From Hydractinia symbiolongicarpus (Eukaryota; Cnidaria; Hydrozoa; Anthoathecata; Hydractiniidae): a stretch of DNA of 64,000 bases. Below, piece by piece: positions 26,901 through 39,299 of this stretch; positions within the stretch are counted from its first letter, which is position 1, and each line of letters opens with the position of its first letter. The position numbers and the translations under genes were made by a program. The notes under the pieces are model-generated. The model did no database searches, was not told the origin of the DNA, and was given only the letters and a program-made list of their open reading frames with translations. The stretch covers positions 17,052,001 through 17,116,000 of the forward strand of contig NC_079878.1 of assembly GCF_029227915.1 (NCBI RefSeq), read 5' to 3'.

Positions 26901-29900
26901 AAGTCTTTGCACGTAGTTTACGGTGGTCTATGGCCATTCCGGATTGGAAAACCACTTGAGGCGTCGTAGTTCATTGAGAGTGGAAGGATTAGACCGATCC
27001 TCACCTGTCTAGGATCGTGGAAGCACGTGATTTACGTGTAAGGACCTTATTAGGCTACAAAAAGCGGTATTACAACAATTAGAAGACTGTACACGTAGTT
27101 GACAATGTTCTATGGCTATTGCGGATTGGAAAACGACTTGAGGCGTCGTAGTCCATTGAGAGTGGAAGGACTAGACCGATCCCCACCTGTGTAGGCTCCT
27201 GGAAGCACGTGATTTACGTGTGAGGCCCTTATTAGACCTCAAAATGCCGTATTGCAATATTTAGAAGACTGTGCACGTAGTTGACGGTGCTCTATTGCCA
27301 TTGCGGAATGAAGAGCGAATTGTGGAGTCGTAGTCCATTGAGAGTGGAAGGACTACACTGATCCTCACATGTCTACCATCGTGGAAGCACGTGATTTACG
27401 TGTAAGGCCCTTATTAGACTACAAAAGGCCGTATTGCAATCTTTAGAAGCCTGTGCAAGTAGTTGACCGTGTTCTATGGCCATTGCAGATTGGAAAATGA
27501 CTTAAGGCGTCGTAGTCCATTGAGAGTGGAAGGACTAGACGAATCCTGTCATGTATACGCACGTGGAAGCATGTCATTTACGTGTAAGGCCCTTATTAGA
27601 CTGTAAAAGACCGTATTACAACATTTAGGAGACTGTGCACGTAGTTGACGGTGTGTTATGTCCATTGCGGATTGGAAAAGGACTTGAAGCGTCGTAGTCC
27701 ATTGAGAGTGGAAGGACTAGACCGACCCTCACCCGCCTAGGCTTGTGGAAGCACGTGATTTACGTGTAAGGCCCTCATTAGAGTACAAAAGGCGGCATTA
27801 CCACACTTAGAAGACTGTGCACGTAGTTGACGGTGTTCTATGGTCATTGCGGATCGGAAAACGATTTGAGGCGTCGTAGTCCATTGAGATTTGAAGAACT
27901 AGACCGATCCTCACCTGTCTAGGATCGTGGAAGCACGTGATTTACGTGTAAGGCCCTTATTAGGCTACAAATGGCCGTATTACAACATTTAGAAGACTGT
28001 GCACGTAGTTGACGGTGTTCTACTGCCATTGCGGATTGGAAAATGACTTGAGGCGTCGTAGTCCATTGAGAGTGGAATGACTACACTGATCCTCACATGT
28101 CTACCATCGTGGAAGCACGTGATTTACGTGTAAGGCCCTTATTAGACTACAAAAGGCCGTATTGCAATCTTTAAAAGCCTGTGCACATAGTTAACGGTGT
28201 TCTATCGCCATTGCGGATTGGTAAACGACTTGACGCGTCGTAGTCCATTGAGAGTGGAAGGACTACACTGATCCTCACATGTCTACCCTTGTGGAAGGAC
28301 GTGATTTACGGGAAAAGCCCATATTAGGCTGCAAAACGCCGTATTACAACATTTAGGAGAAGACTTTGCGCGTAGTTTACGGTGTTCTTTGGCCATTGCG
28401 GATTAAGAAACAACTTGAGGCATCGTAGTCCATTGAGAGTGGAAGGATTAGACCTATCCCCACCTGTCTAGGTTCCTGGAAGCACGTGATTTACGTGTAA
28501 GGCCCTTATTAGACCTCAAAAGGCCGTATTACAACATTTAGAAGGTTCTGCACGTAGTTGACGGTGCTCTATTGCCTTTGCGGTATGAAGAACGAATTGA
28601 GGTGTCGTGGTCCGTTGAGAGTAAAAGGACTAGGCCGATCCTCACATGTCTACGGTCGTGGAAGCACGTGATTTACGGGAAAAGCCCTTATTAAGCTGCA
28701 AAAGGCCGTGTTGCAAACTTTAAAAGACTGTGCAAGTAGTTGACCGTGTTCTATGGCCATTGCAGATTGGAAAATGACTTAAGGCGTCGTAGTCCATTGA
28801 GAGTGGAAGGACTAGACGAATCCTTCATGTATACGCACGTGAAAGCATGTCATTTACGTGTAAGGCCCTTATTAGACTGCAAAAGACCGTATTACAACAT
28901 TTAGGAGACTGTGCACGTAGTTGACGGTGTGTTATGTCCATTGCGGATTGGAAAAGGACTTGAAGCGTCGTAGTCCATTGAGATTTGAAGAACTAGAACG
29001 ATCCCCATCCGCCTAGGCTTGTGGAAGCACGCGTTTGACGTGTAAGGCCCTTGTTAGGCTGCTAAAGGCCGTATTACAACATTTAGAAGACTGTGAGCGT
29101 AGTTGGCCGAGTTCTATGGCCATTGCTGATTGGAAAACAACTTTACCCGTCGTAGACCATTGAGAGTGAAAGGACTAGACGGATCCTGTCATGTATACGC
29201 ACGTGGAAGCACGTGATTTACGTGTAAGGCACTTATTAGACTGCCAAAGACCGTATTACAACTTTTAGAAGACTGTGCACGTAGTTGACGGTGTTCTACT
29301 GCCATTGCGGATTGGAAAATGACTTGAGGCGTCGTAGTCCATTGAGAGTGGAAAGACTACACTGATCTTCACATGTCTACCCTCCTGAAAGGACGTTATT
29401 AACGGGAAAAGCCCATTTTAGGCTGCAAAAGGCCGTATTACAACATTTACAAGAAGTCTTTGCACGTAGTTTACGGTGGTCTATGGCCATTGCGGATTGG
29501 AAAACCACTTGAGGCGTCGTTTGTTCATTGAGAGTGGAAGGACTAGACCGATCCTCACCTGTCTAGGATCGTGGAAGCACGTGATTTACGTGTAAGGCCC
29601 TTATTAGGCTACAAAAGGCCGTATTACAACATTTAGAAGACTGTACACGTAGTTGACAATGTTCTATGGCCATTGCGGATTGGAAAACGACTTGAGGCGT
29701 CGTAGTCTAATAAGAGTGGAAGGACTAGACCGATCCCCACCTGTGTAGGCTCCTGGAAGCACGTGATTTACGTGTGAGGCCCTTATTAGACCTCAAAATG
29801 CCGTATTGCAATATTTGGAAGACTGTGCACGTAGTTGACGGTGCTCTATTGCCATTGCGGAATGAAGAGCGAATTGTGGCGTCGTAGTCCATTGAGAGTG

Positions 29901-32900
29901 GAAGGACTACACTGATCCTCACATGTCTACCATCGTGGAAGCACGTGATTTACGTGTAAGGCCCTTATTAGACTACAAAAGGCCGTATTGCAATCTTTAG
30001 AAGCCTGTGCAAGTAGTTGACCGTGTTCTATGGCCATTGCAGATTGGAAAATGACTTAAGGCGTCGTAGTCCATTGAGAGTGGAAGGACTAGACGAATCC
30101 TGTCATGTATACGCACGTGGAAGCATGTCATTTACGTGTAAGGCCCTTATTAGACTGCAAAAGACCGTATTACAACATTTAGGAGACTGTGCACGTAGTT
30201 GACGGTGTGTTATGTCCATTGCGGATTGGAAAAGGACTTGAAGCGTCGTAGTCCATTGAGAGTGGAAGGACTAGACCGACCCTCACCCGCCTAGGCTTGT
30301 GGAAGCACGTGATTTACGTGTAAGGCCCTCATTAGAGTACAAAAGGCGGCATTACCACACTTAGAAGACTGTGCACGTAGTTGACGGTGTTCAATGGTCA
30401 TTGCGGATCGGAAAACGATTTGAGGCGTCGTAGTCCATTGAGATTTGAAGAACTAGAACGATCCCCATCCGCCTAGGCTTGTGGAAGCACGCGTTTGACG
30501 TGTAAGGCCCTTGTTAGGCTGTTAAAGGCCGTATTACAACATTTAGAAGACTGTGAGCGTAGTTGGCCGAGTTCTATGGCCATTGCTGATTGGAAAACAA
30601 CTTTACCCGTCGTAGACCATTGAGAGTGAAAGGACGAGACGGATCCTGTCATGTATACGCACGTGGAAGCACGTGATTTACGTGTAAGGCACTTATTAGA
30701 CTGCCAAAGACCGTATTACAACTTTTAGAAGACTGTGCACGCAGTTTACGGTGTTGTACTGCCATTGCGGATTGGAAAATGACTTGAGGCGTCGTAGTCC
30801 ATTGAGAGTGGAAAGACTACACTGATCTTTACATGTCTACCCTCGTGAAAGGACGTTATTAACGGGAAAAGCCCATTTTAGGCTGCAAAAGGCCGTATTA
30901 CAACATTTACAAGAAGTCTTTGCACGTAGTTTACGGTGGTCTATGGCCATTGCGGATTGGAAAACCACTTGAGGCGTCGTAGTTCATTGAGAGTGGAAGG
31001 ACTAGACCGATCCTCACCTGTCTAGGATCGTGGAAGCACGTGATTTACGTGTAAGGACCTTATTAGGCTGCTAAAGGCGTATTACAACATTTAGAAGACT
31101 GTGAGCGTAGTTGGCCGAGTTCTATGGCCATTGCTGATTGGAAAACAACTTTACCCGTCGTAGACCATTGAGAATGAAAGGACTAGACGGATCCTGTCAT
31201 GTATACGCACGTGGAAGCACGTGATTTACGTGTAAGGCCCTTATTAGACTACAAAAGCCCGGATTGCAATCTTTAGAAGCCTGTGCACGTAGTTTACGGT
31301 GGTCTATGGCCATTGCGGATTGGAAAACCACTTGAGGCGTCGTAGTTCATTGAGAGTGGAAGGACTAGACCGATCCTCACCTGTCTAGGATCGTGGAAGC
31401 ACGTGATTTACGTGTAATGCCCTTATTAGGCTACAAAAGGCCGTATTACAACATTTAGAAGACTGTACACGTAGTTGACAATGTTCTATGGCCATTGCGG
31501 ATTGGAAAACGACTTGAGGCGTCGTAGTCTATTAAGAGTGAAAGGACTAGACCGATCCCCACCTGTGTAGGCTCCTGGAAGCACGTGATTTACGTGTGAG
31601 GCCCTTATTAGACCTCAAAATGCCGTATTGCAATATTTAGAAGCCTGTGCACATAGTTAACGGTGTTCTATCGCCATTGCGGATTGGTAAACGACTTGAG
31701 GCGTCGTAGTCCATTGAGAGTGGAAGGACTACACTGATCCTCACATGTCTACCCTTGTGGAAGGACGTGATTTACGGAAAAGCCCATATTAGGCTGCAAA
31801 ACGCCGTATTACAACATTTAGGAGAAGACTTTGCGCGTAGTTTACGGTGTTCTTTGGCCATTGCGGATTAAGAAACAACTTGAGGCATCGTAGTCCATTG
31901 AGAGTGGAAGGATTAGACCTATCCCCACCTGTCTAGGTTCCTGGAAGCACGTGATTTACGTGTAAGGCCCTTATTAGACCTCAAAAGGCCGTATTACAAC
32001 ATTTAGAAGGTTCTGCACGTAGTTGACGGTGCTCTATTGCCGTTGCGGTATGAAGAACGAATTAAGGTGTCGTGGTCCGTTGAGAGTAAAAGGACTAGGC
32101 CGATCCTCACATGTCTACGGTCGTGGAAGCACGTGATTTACGGGAAAAGCCCTTATTAAGCTGCAAAAGGCCGTGTTGCAAACTTTAAAAGACTGTGCAA
32201 GTAGTTGACCGTGTTCTATGGCCATTGCAGATTGGAAAATGACTTAAGGCGTCGTAGTCCATTGAGAGTGGAAAGACTACACTGATCTTCACATGTCTAC
32301 CCTCGTGAAAGGACGTTATTAACGGGAAAAGCCCATTTTAGGCTGCAAAAGGCCGTATTACAACATTTACAAGAAGTCTTTGCACGTAGTTTACGGTGGT
32401 CTATGGCCATTGCGGATTGGAAAACCACTTGAGGCGTCGTAGTTCATTGAGAGTGGAATGACTAGAACGATCCTCACCTGTCTAGGATCGTGGAAGCACG
32501 TGATTTACGTGTAAGGACCTTTTTAGGCTACAAAAGGCGGTATTACAACATTTAGAAGACTGTACACGTAGTTGACAATGTTCTATGGCTATTGCGGATT
32601 GGAAAACGACTTGAGGCGTCGTAGTCCATTTAGAGTGGAAGGACTAGACCGATCTGCACCTGTGTAGGCTCCTGGAAGCACGTGATTTATGTGTAAGGCC
32701 CTTATTAGACTACAAAAGGCCGTATTGCAATCTTTAGAAGCCTGTGCACGTAGTTAACGGTGTTCTATCGCCATTGCGGATTGGTAAACGACTTGAGGCG
32801 TCGTAGTCCATTGAGAGTGGAAGGACTACACTGATCCTCACATGTCTACCCTTGTGGAAGGACGTGATTTACGGGAAATGCCCATATTAGGCTGAAAAAC

Positions 32901-34391
32901 GCCGTATTACAACATTTAGGAGAAGACTTTGCGCGTAGTTTACGGTGTTCTTTGGCCATTGCGGATTAAGAAACAACTTGAGGCATTGTAGTCCATTGAG
33001 AGTGGAAGGATTAGACCTATCCCCACCTGTCTAGGTTCCTGGAAGCACGTGATTTACGTGTAAGGCCCTTATTAGACCTCAAAAGGCCGTATTACAACAT
33101 TTAGAAGGTTCTGCACGTAGTTGACGGTGCTCTATTGCCTTTGCGGTATGAAGAACGAATTGAGGTGTCGTGGTCCGTTGAGAGTAAAAGGACTAGGCCG
33201 ATCCTCACATGTCTACGGTCGTGGAAGCACGTGATTTACGGGAAAAGCCCTTATTAGGCTGCAAAAGGCCGTGTTGCAAACTTTAAAAGACTGTGCAAGT
33301 AGTTGACCGTGTTCTATGGCCATTGCAGATTGGAAAATGACTTAAGGCGTCGTAGTCCATTGAGAGTGGAAGGACTAGACGAATCCTGTCATGTATACGC
33401 ACGTGGAAGCATGTCATTTACGTGTAAGGCCCTTATTAGACTGCAAAAGACCGTATTACAACATTTAGGAGACTGTGCACGTAGTTGACGGTGTCTTATG
33501 TCCATTGCGGATTGGAAAAGGACTTGAAGCGTCGTAGTCCATTGAGAGTGGAAGAACTAGACCGACCCTCACCCACCTAGGCTTGTGGAAGCAAGTGATT
33601 TAAGTGTAAGGCCCTCATTAGAGTACAAAAGGCGGCATTACCACACTTAGAAGACTGTGCACGTAGTTGACGGTGTTCTATGGTCATTGCGGATCGGAAA
33701 ACGATTTGAGGCGTCGTAGTCCATTGAGATTTGACGAACTAGAACGATCCCCATCCGCCTAGGCTTGTGGAAGCACGCGTTTGACGTGTAAGGCCCTTGT
33801 TAGGCTGCTAAAGGCCGTATTACAACATTTAGAAGACTGTGAGCGTAGTTAGCCGAGTTCTATGGCCATTGCTGATTGAAAACAACTTTACCCGTCGTAG
33901 ACCATTGAGAGTGAAAGGACTAGACGGATCCTGTCATGTATACGCACGTGGAAGCACGTGATATACGTGTAAGGCCCTTATTAGACTGCCAAAGACCGTA
34001 TTACAACTTTTAGAAGACTGTGCACGTAGTTGACGGTGTTCTACTGCCATTGCGGATTGGAAAATGACTTGAGGCGTCGTAGTCAATTGAGAGTGGAAAG
34101 ACTACACTGATCTTCACATGTCTACCCTCGTGAAAGGACGTTATTAACGGGAAAAGCCCATTTTAGGCTGCAAAAGGCCGTATTACAACATTTACAAGAA
34201 GTCTTTGCACGCAGTTTACGGTGGTCTATGGCCATTGCGGATTGGAAAACCACTTGAGGCGTCGTAGTTCATTGAGAGTGGAAGGAGTAGACCGATCCTC
34301 ACCTGTCTAGGATCGTGGAAGCACGTGATTTACGTGTAAGGACCTTATTAGGCTACAAAAGGCGGTATTACAACATTTAGAAGCCTGTACA

Positions 34392-35480
34392 CGTAGTTAA
34401 CGGTGTTCTATCGCCATTGCGGATTGGTAAACGACTTGAGGCGTCGTAGTCCATTGAGAGTGGAAGGACTACACTGATCCTCACATGTCTACTCTTGTGG
34501 AAGGACGTGATTTACGGGAAAAGCCCATATTAGGCTGCAAAACGCCGTATTACAACATTTAGGAGAAGACTTTGCGCGTGGTTTACGGTGTCCTTTGGCC
34601 ATTGCGGATTAAGAAACAACTTGAGGCATAGTAGTCCATTGAGAGTGGAAGGACTAGACCGACCCTCACCCGCCTAGGCAGCAATGGCCGAGTTCTATGG
34701 CCATTGCTGATTGGAAAACAACATTACCCGTCGTAGACCATTGAGAGTGAAAGGACTAGACGGATCCTGTCATGTATACGCACGTGGAAGCACGTGATTT
34801 ACGTGTAAGGCCCTTATTAGACTGCCAAGGACCGTATTACAACTTTTAGAAGACTGTGCACGTAGTTGACGGTGTTCTACTGCCATTGCGGATTGGAAAA
34901 TGACTTGAGGCGTCGTAGTCCATTAAGAGTGGAAGGACTACACTGATCTTCACATGTCTACCCTCGTGGAAGGACGTTGTTAACGGGAAAAGCCCATTTT
35001 AGGCTGCAAAAGGCCGTATTACAACATTTACAAGAAGTCTTTGCACGTAGTTTACGGTGGTCTATGGCCATTGCGGATTGGAAAACCACTTGAGGCGTCG
35101 TAGTTCATTGAGAGTGGAAGGACTAGACCGATCCTCACCTGTCTAGGATCGTGGAAGCACGTGATTTACGTGTAAGGCCCTTATTAGGCTACAAAAGGCC
35201 GTATTACAACATTTAGAAGACTGTACACGTAGTTGACAATATTCTATGGCCATTGCGGATTGGAAAACGACTTGAGGCGTCGTAGTCCATTGAGAGTGGA
35301 AGGACTAGACCGATCTGCACCTGTGTAGGCTCCTGGAAGCACGTGATTTATGTGTAAGGCCCTTATTAGAACTCAAAAGGCCGTACTACAACATTTAGAA
35401 GACTGTGCACGTAGTTGACGGTGCTCTATTGCCATTGCAGAATGAAGAGCGAATTGTGGCGTCGTAGTCCATTGAGAGTG
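34392..35480. repeat. 2,119-bp-offset duplication, copy 1
   Basis: From cgtagttaacgg at 34392 onward the sequence repeats at 36511 with a constant 2,119-bp shift. Rare shared features include tctactcttgtgg (34492 and 36611), tgtcctttggcc, ggcatagtagtcc, the foldback scar (34680 and 36799), and gttgacaatattc (35235 and 37354). The match fades near 35,480 and 37,530, where copy 2 changes to a gaccatgttctatgg monomer. Confidence 0.85.
34679..34709. repeat. Foldback scar in a ~102-bp truncated monomer, copy 1
   Basis: After gcctagg about 85 bp of the normal unit are missing and replaced by five bases (agcaa at 34680-34684) before tggccgagttc. The new bases complete an inverted repeat: cagcaatggcc (34679-34689), loop gagttctat, then ggccattgctg (34699-34709). 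The ordinary parent monomers have only TGGCC and GGCCA here, five-base arms. The insertion is therefore templated in inverted orientation by the sequence just downstream, the signature of hairpin template switching during replication. Confidence 0.85.
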
Positions 35481-36492
35481 GAAAGACTACACTGATCCTC
35501 ACATGTCTACCCACGTGGAAGGACGTGATTAACGGGAAAAGCCCATTTTAGGCTGCAAAAGGCCGTATTACAACATTTACAAGAAGTCTTTGCACGTAGT
35601 TTACGGTGGTCTATGGCCATTGCGGATTGGAAAACCACTTGAGGCGTCGTAGTTCATTGAGAGTGGAAGGACTAGACCGATCCTCACCTGTCTAGGATCG
35701 TGGAAGCACGTGATTTACGTGTAAGGCCCTTATTAGGCTACAAAAGACCGTATTACAACTTTTAGAAGACTGTGCACGTAGTTGACGGTGTTCTACTGCC
35801 ATTGCGGATTGGAAAATGACTTGAGGCGTCGTAGTCCATTAAGAGTGGAAGGACTACACTGATCTTCACATGTCTACCCTCGTGGAAGGACGTTGTTAAC
35901 GGGAAAAGCCCATTTTAGGCTGCAAAAGGCCGTATTACAACATTTACAAGAAGTCTTTGCACGTAGTTTACGGTGGTCTATGGCCATTGCGGATTGGAAA
36001 ACCACTTGAGGCGTCGTAGTTCATTGAGAGTGGAAGGACTAGACCGATCCTCACCTGTCTAGGATCGTGGAAGCACGTGATTTACGTGTAAGGCCCTTAT
36101 TAGGCTACAAAAGGCCGTATTACAACATTTAGAAGACTGTACACGTAGTTGACAATATTCTATGGCCATTGCGGATTGGAAAACGACTTGAGGCGTCGTA
36201 GTCCATTGAGAGTGGAAGGACTAGACCGATCTGCACCTGTGTAGGCTCCTGGAAGCACGTGATTTATGTGTAAGGCCCTTATTAGAACTCAAAAGGCCGT
36301 ACTACAACATTTAGAAGACTGTGCACGTAGTTGACGGTGCTCTATTGCCATTGCAGAATGAAGAGCGAATTGTGGCGTCGTAGTCCATTGAGAGTGGAAA
36401 GACTACACTGATCCTCACATGTCTACCCACGTGGAAGGACGTGATTAACGGGAAAAGCCCATTTTAGGCTGCAAAAGGCCGTATTACAACAT
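34830..36492. repeat. Tandem duplication of 5 monomers (916-bp period)
   Basis: Copies 34830-35745 and 35746 to about 36492 (incomplete) are shifted by 916 bp, i.e. five monomers with two 185-bp variants. Rare shared words are ccattaagagtgg (34921 and 35837) and gttgacaatattc (35235 and 36151). The left edge is a crossover in the accgtattac word, where copy 2 is preceded by ggctacaaaag and copy 1 by actgccaagg. The array is nested inside the pair of 2,119-bp blocks, so this event and the longer duplication overlap. Confidence 0.85.
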
Positions 36493-36510
36493 TTAGAAGA
36501 AGACTTTGCA

Positions 36511-37535
36511 CGTAGTTAACGGTGTTCTATCGCCATTGCGGATTGGTAAACGACTTGAGGCGTCGTAGTCCATTGAGAGTGGAAGGACTACACTGATCCT
36601 CACATGTCTACTCTTGTGGAAGGACGTGATTTACGGGAAAAGCCCATATTAGGCTGCAAAACGCCGTATTACAACATTTAGGAGAAGACTTTGCGCGTAG
36701 TTTACGGTGTCCTTTGGCCATTGCGGATTAAGAAACAACTTGAGGCATAGTAGTCCATTGAGAGTGGAAGGACTAGACCGACCCTCACCCGCCTAGGCAG
36801 CAATGGCCGAGTTCTATGGCCATTGCTGATTGGAAAACAACATTACCCGTCGTAGACCATTGAGAGTGAAAGGACTAGACGGATCCTGTCATGTATACGC
36901 ACGTGGAAGCACGTGATTTACGTGTAAGGCCCTTATTAGACTGCCAAAGACCGTATTACAACTTTTAGAAGACTGTGCACGTAGTTGACGGTGTTCTACT
37001 GCCATTGCGGATTGGAAAATGACTTGAGGCGTCGTAGTCCATTGAGAGTGGAAGGACTACACTGATCTTCACATGTCTACCCTCGTGGAAGGACGTTGTT
37101 AACGGGAAAAGCCCATTTTAGGCTGCAAAAGGCCGTATTACAACATTTACAAGAAGTCTTTGCACGTAGTTTACGGTGGTCTATGGCCATTGCGGATTGG
37201 AAAACCACTTGAGGCGTCGTAGTTCATTGAGAGTGGAAGGACTAGACCGATCCTCACCTGTCTAGGATCGTGGAAGCACGTGATTTACGTGTAAGGCCCT
37301 TATTAGGCTACAAAAGGCCGTATTACAACATTTAGAAGACTGTGCACGTAGTTGACAATATTCTATGGCCATTGCGGATTGGAAAACGACTTGAGGCGTC
37401 GTAGTCCATTGAGAGTGGAAGGACTAGACCGATCTGCACCTGTGTAGGCTCCTGGAAGCACGTGATTTATGTGTAAGGCCCTTATTAAAACTCAAAAGGC
37501 CGTACTACAACATTTAGAAGACTGTGCACGTAGTT
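36511..37535. repeat. 2,119-bp-offset duplication, copy 2
   Basis: Second copy of the block beginning at 34392. Small differences are seen, such as ccaaagacc against ccaaggacc near 36,950, and ccattgagagtgg against ccattaagagtgg. Its right end, near 37,535, marks the start of a more diverged set of monomers (ggtcattgtggatcgg, ggaggaactagacc). Confidence 0.85.
36798..36828. repeat. Foldback scar in a ~102-bp truncated monomer, copy 2
   Basis: This is the same five-base templated insertion and 11-bp-arm hairpin as at 34679-34709, exactly 2,119 bp downstream. It is a passenger of the segmental duplication and not a second origin. The rest of the monomer core, from tggccattgctg onward, is intact. 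Confidence 0.85.
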
Positions 37536-38209
37536 GACCATGTTCTATGGTCATTGTGGATCGGAAAACGATTTAAGGCATCGTAGTCTATTGAGAGTGG
37601 AGGAACTAGACCGATCCCAACCCGTCTAGATTTGTGGAAGGACGCGTTTGACGTGTAAGGCCCATAATAGGCTGCAAAAAGCCGTATTCCAACATTTAGA
37701 AGAAGACTTTGCACGTAGTTGACGGTGTTCTATGCCCATTGCTGATTAAACGACTTGAAGTGTCGTAGTCCATTGAAAGTGGAGGGACTACACTGATCCT
37801 CACATGTCTACGGTCGTGGAGGGACGCGATTTACGTGTGAGACCTTTATTAGACTTCAAAATGCGGTATTGCAATATTTAGAAGATTCTACACGTAGTTG
37901 ACGGTGTTCTAATGCCATTTCGGTATGAGGAACGAATTGAGGCGTCGTTAGCCATCGAGAGTGGAAGGACTACACTGATCCTCACATGTCTACCCTTGTG
38001 GAAGGACGTGATTTACGGGAAAAGCCCATATTAGCCTGCAAAACGCCGTATTACAACATTTAGGAGAAGACTTTGCACGTAGTTTACGGTGTTCTTTGGC
38101 AATTGCGGATTGGGAAACGACTTGAGGCATCGTAGTCTATTGAGAGTGAAAGGATTAGACCTATCCCCACCTGTCTAGGTTCCTGGAAGCACGTGATTTA
38201 CGTGTAAGG

Positions 38210-38797
38210 CCCTTATTAGACTACAAAAGGCCGTATTGCAATCTTTAGAAGCCTGTGCACGTAGTTGACGGTGTTCTATGGCCATTGCGGATTGGAAAAG
38301 GACTTGAAGCGTTGTAGTCCATTGATAGTGGAAGGACTAGACCGACCCTCACCCGCCTAGGCTTGTGGAAGCACGTGATTTACGTGTAAGGCCCTCATTA
38401 GACTACAAAAGGCGGCATTACCACACTTAGAAGACTGTGCACGTAGTTGGCGGTGTTCTATGGTCATTGCGGATCGGAAAACAATTTGAGGCGTCGTAGT
38501 CCATTGAGATTTGAAGAACTAGAACGATCCCCATCCGCCTAGGCTTGTGGAAGCACGCGTTTGACGTGTAAGGCCCATGTTACGCTGCTAAAGGCCGTAT
38601 TACAACATTAAGAAGACTGTGAGCGTAGTTGGCCGAGTTCTATGGCCATTGCTGATTGGAAAACAACTTGACCTGTCGTAGATCATTGAGAGTGGAAGGA
38701 CTAGACGGATCCTGTCATGTATACGCACATGGAAGCACGTGAATTACGTGTAAGGTCCTTATTAGACTGCCAAGGACCGTATTACAACTTTTAGAAG
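38210..38797. repeat. 588-bp segment repeated at +2,921 bp, copy 1
   Basis: About three monomers, with gacttgaagcgttgtag (38301), acgtagttggcgg and cccatgttacgctgc as private markers, recur at 41131-41718. The shift of 2,921 bp equals the 16-monomer HOR length of region II. Confidence 0.82.
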
Positions 38798-39299
38798 ACT
38801 GTGCATGTAGTTGACGGTGTTCTACTGCCATTGCGGATTGGAAAATGACTTATGGCGTCGTAGTCCATTGAGAGTGGAAGGACTACACTGATCTTCACAT
38901 GTCTACCCTCGTGGAAGCACGTGATTTACGTGTAAGGCCCTTATTAGACTACAAAAGGCCGTATTGCAATCTTTAGAAGCCTGTGCACGTAGTTGACGGT
39001 GTTCTATGGCCATTGCGGATTGGAAAACGACTTGAGGCGTCGTGGTCTCTTGAGCGTGGAAGGACTACACTGATCCTCACATGTCTACCCTTGTGGAAGG
39101 ATGTGATTTACGGGAAAAGCCCATATTAGGCTGCAAAACGCCGTATTACAACATTTAGGAGAAGAATTTGCACGTAATTTACGGTGTTCCTTGGCCATTG
39201 CGGATTGGGAAACGACTTGAGGCATCGTAGTCCATTGAGAGTGGAAGGATTAGACCTATCCTCACCTGTCTAGGTTCCTGGAAGCACGTCATTTACGTG

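Larger units (their letters stand above)
6697..34391. repeat. Region II: irregular array with a ~2.92-kb (16-monomer) HOR
   Basis: Landmark monomers repeat at about 2,920 bp or multiples. The word gtagttgaccgtgttc followed by catgtatacgcacgtgg is at 7021, 9938 and 12862 (steps 2,917 and 2,924). The word gagattaaaagg recurs from 12743 to 21495 (8,752 bp, three steps of 2,917). The word gtttactgtggtc recurs from 14131 to 19974 (5,843 bp, two steps of about 2,921). 16 monomers with a few 185-bp units account for this length. Other intervals are off-step, for example 6,027 bp (18143 to 24170) and 3,284-3,286 bp between landmarks near 26,733, 30,017 and 33,303. Units have therefore gained or lost whole monomers. 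There is no gene and no inserted element. Confidence 0.75.

Noticed and set aside
34670-34690. Non-templated filler DNA from end joining at the 102-bp monomer.
   Set aside because: The five extra bases are the exact inverted copy of adjacent sequence and complete an 11-bp-arm hairpin, so a templated origin is more likely than random filler.
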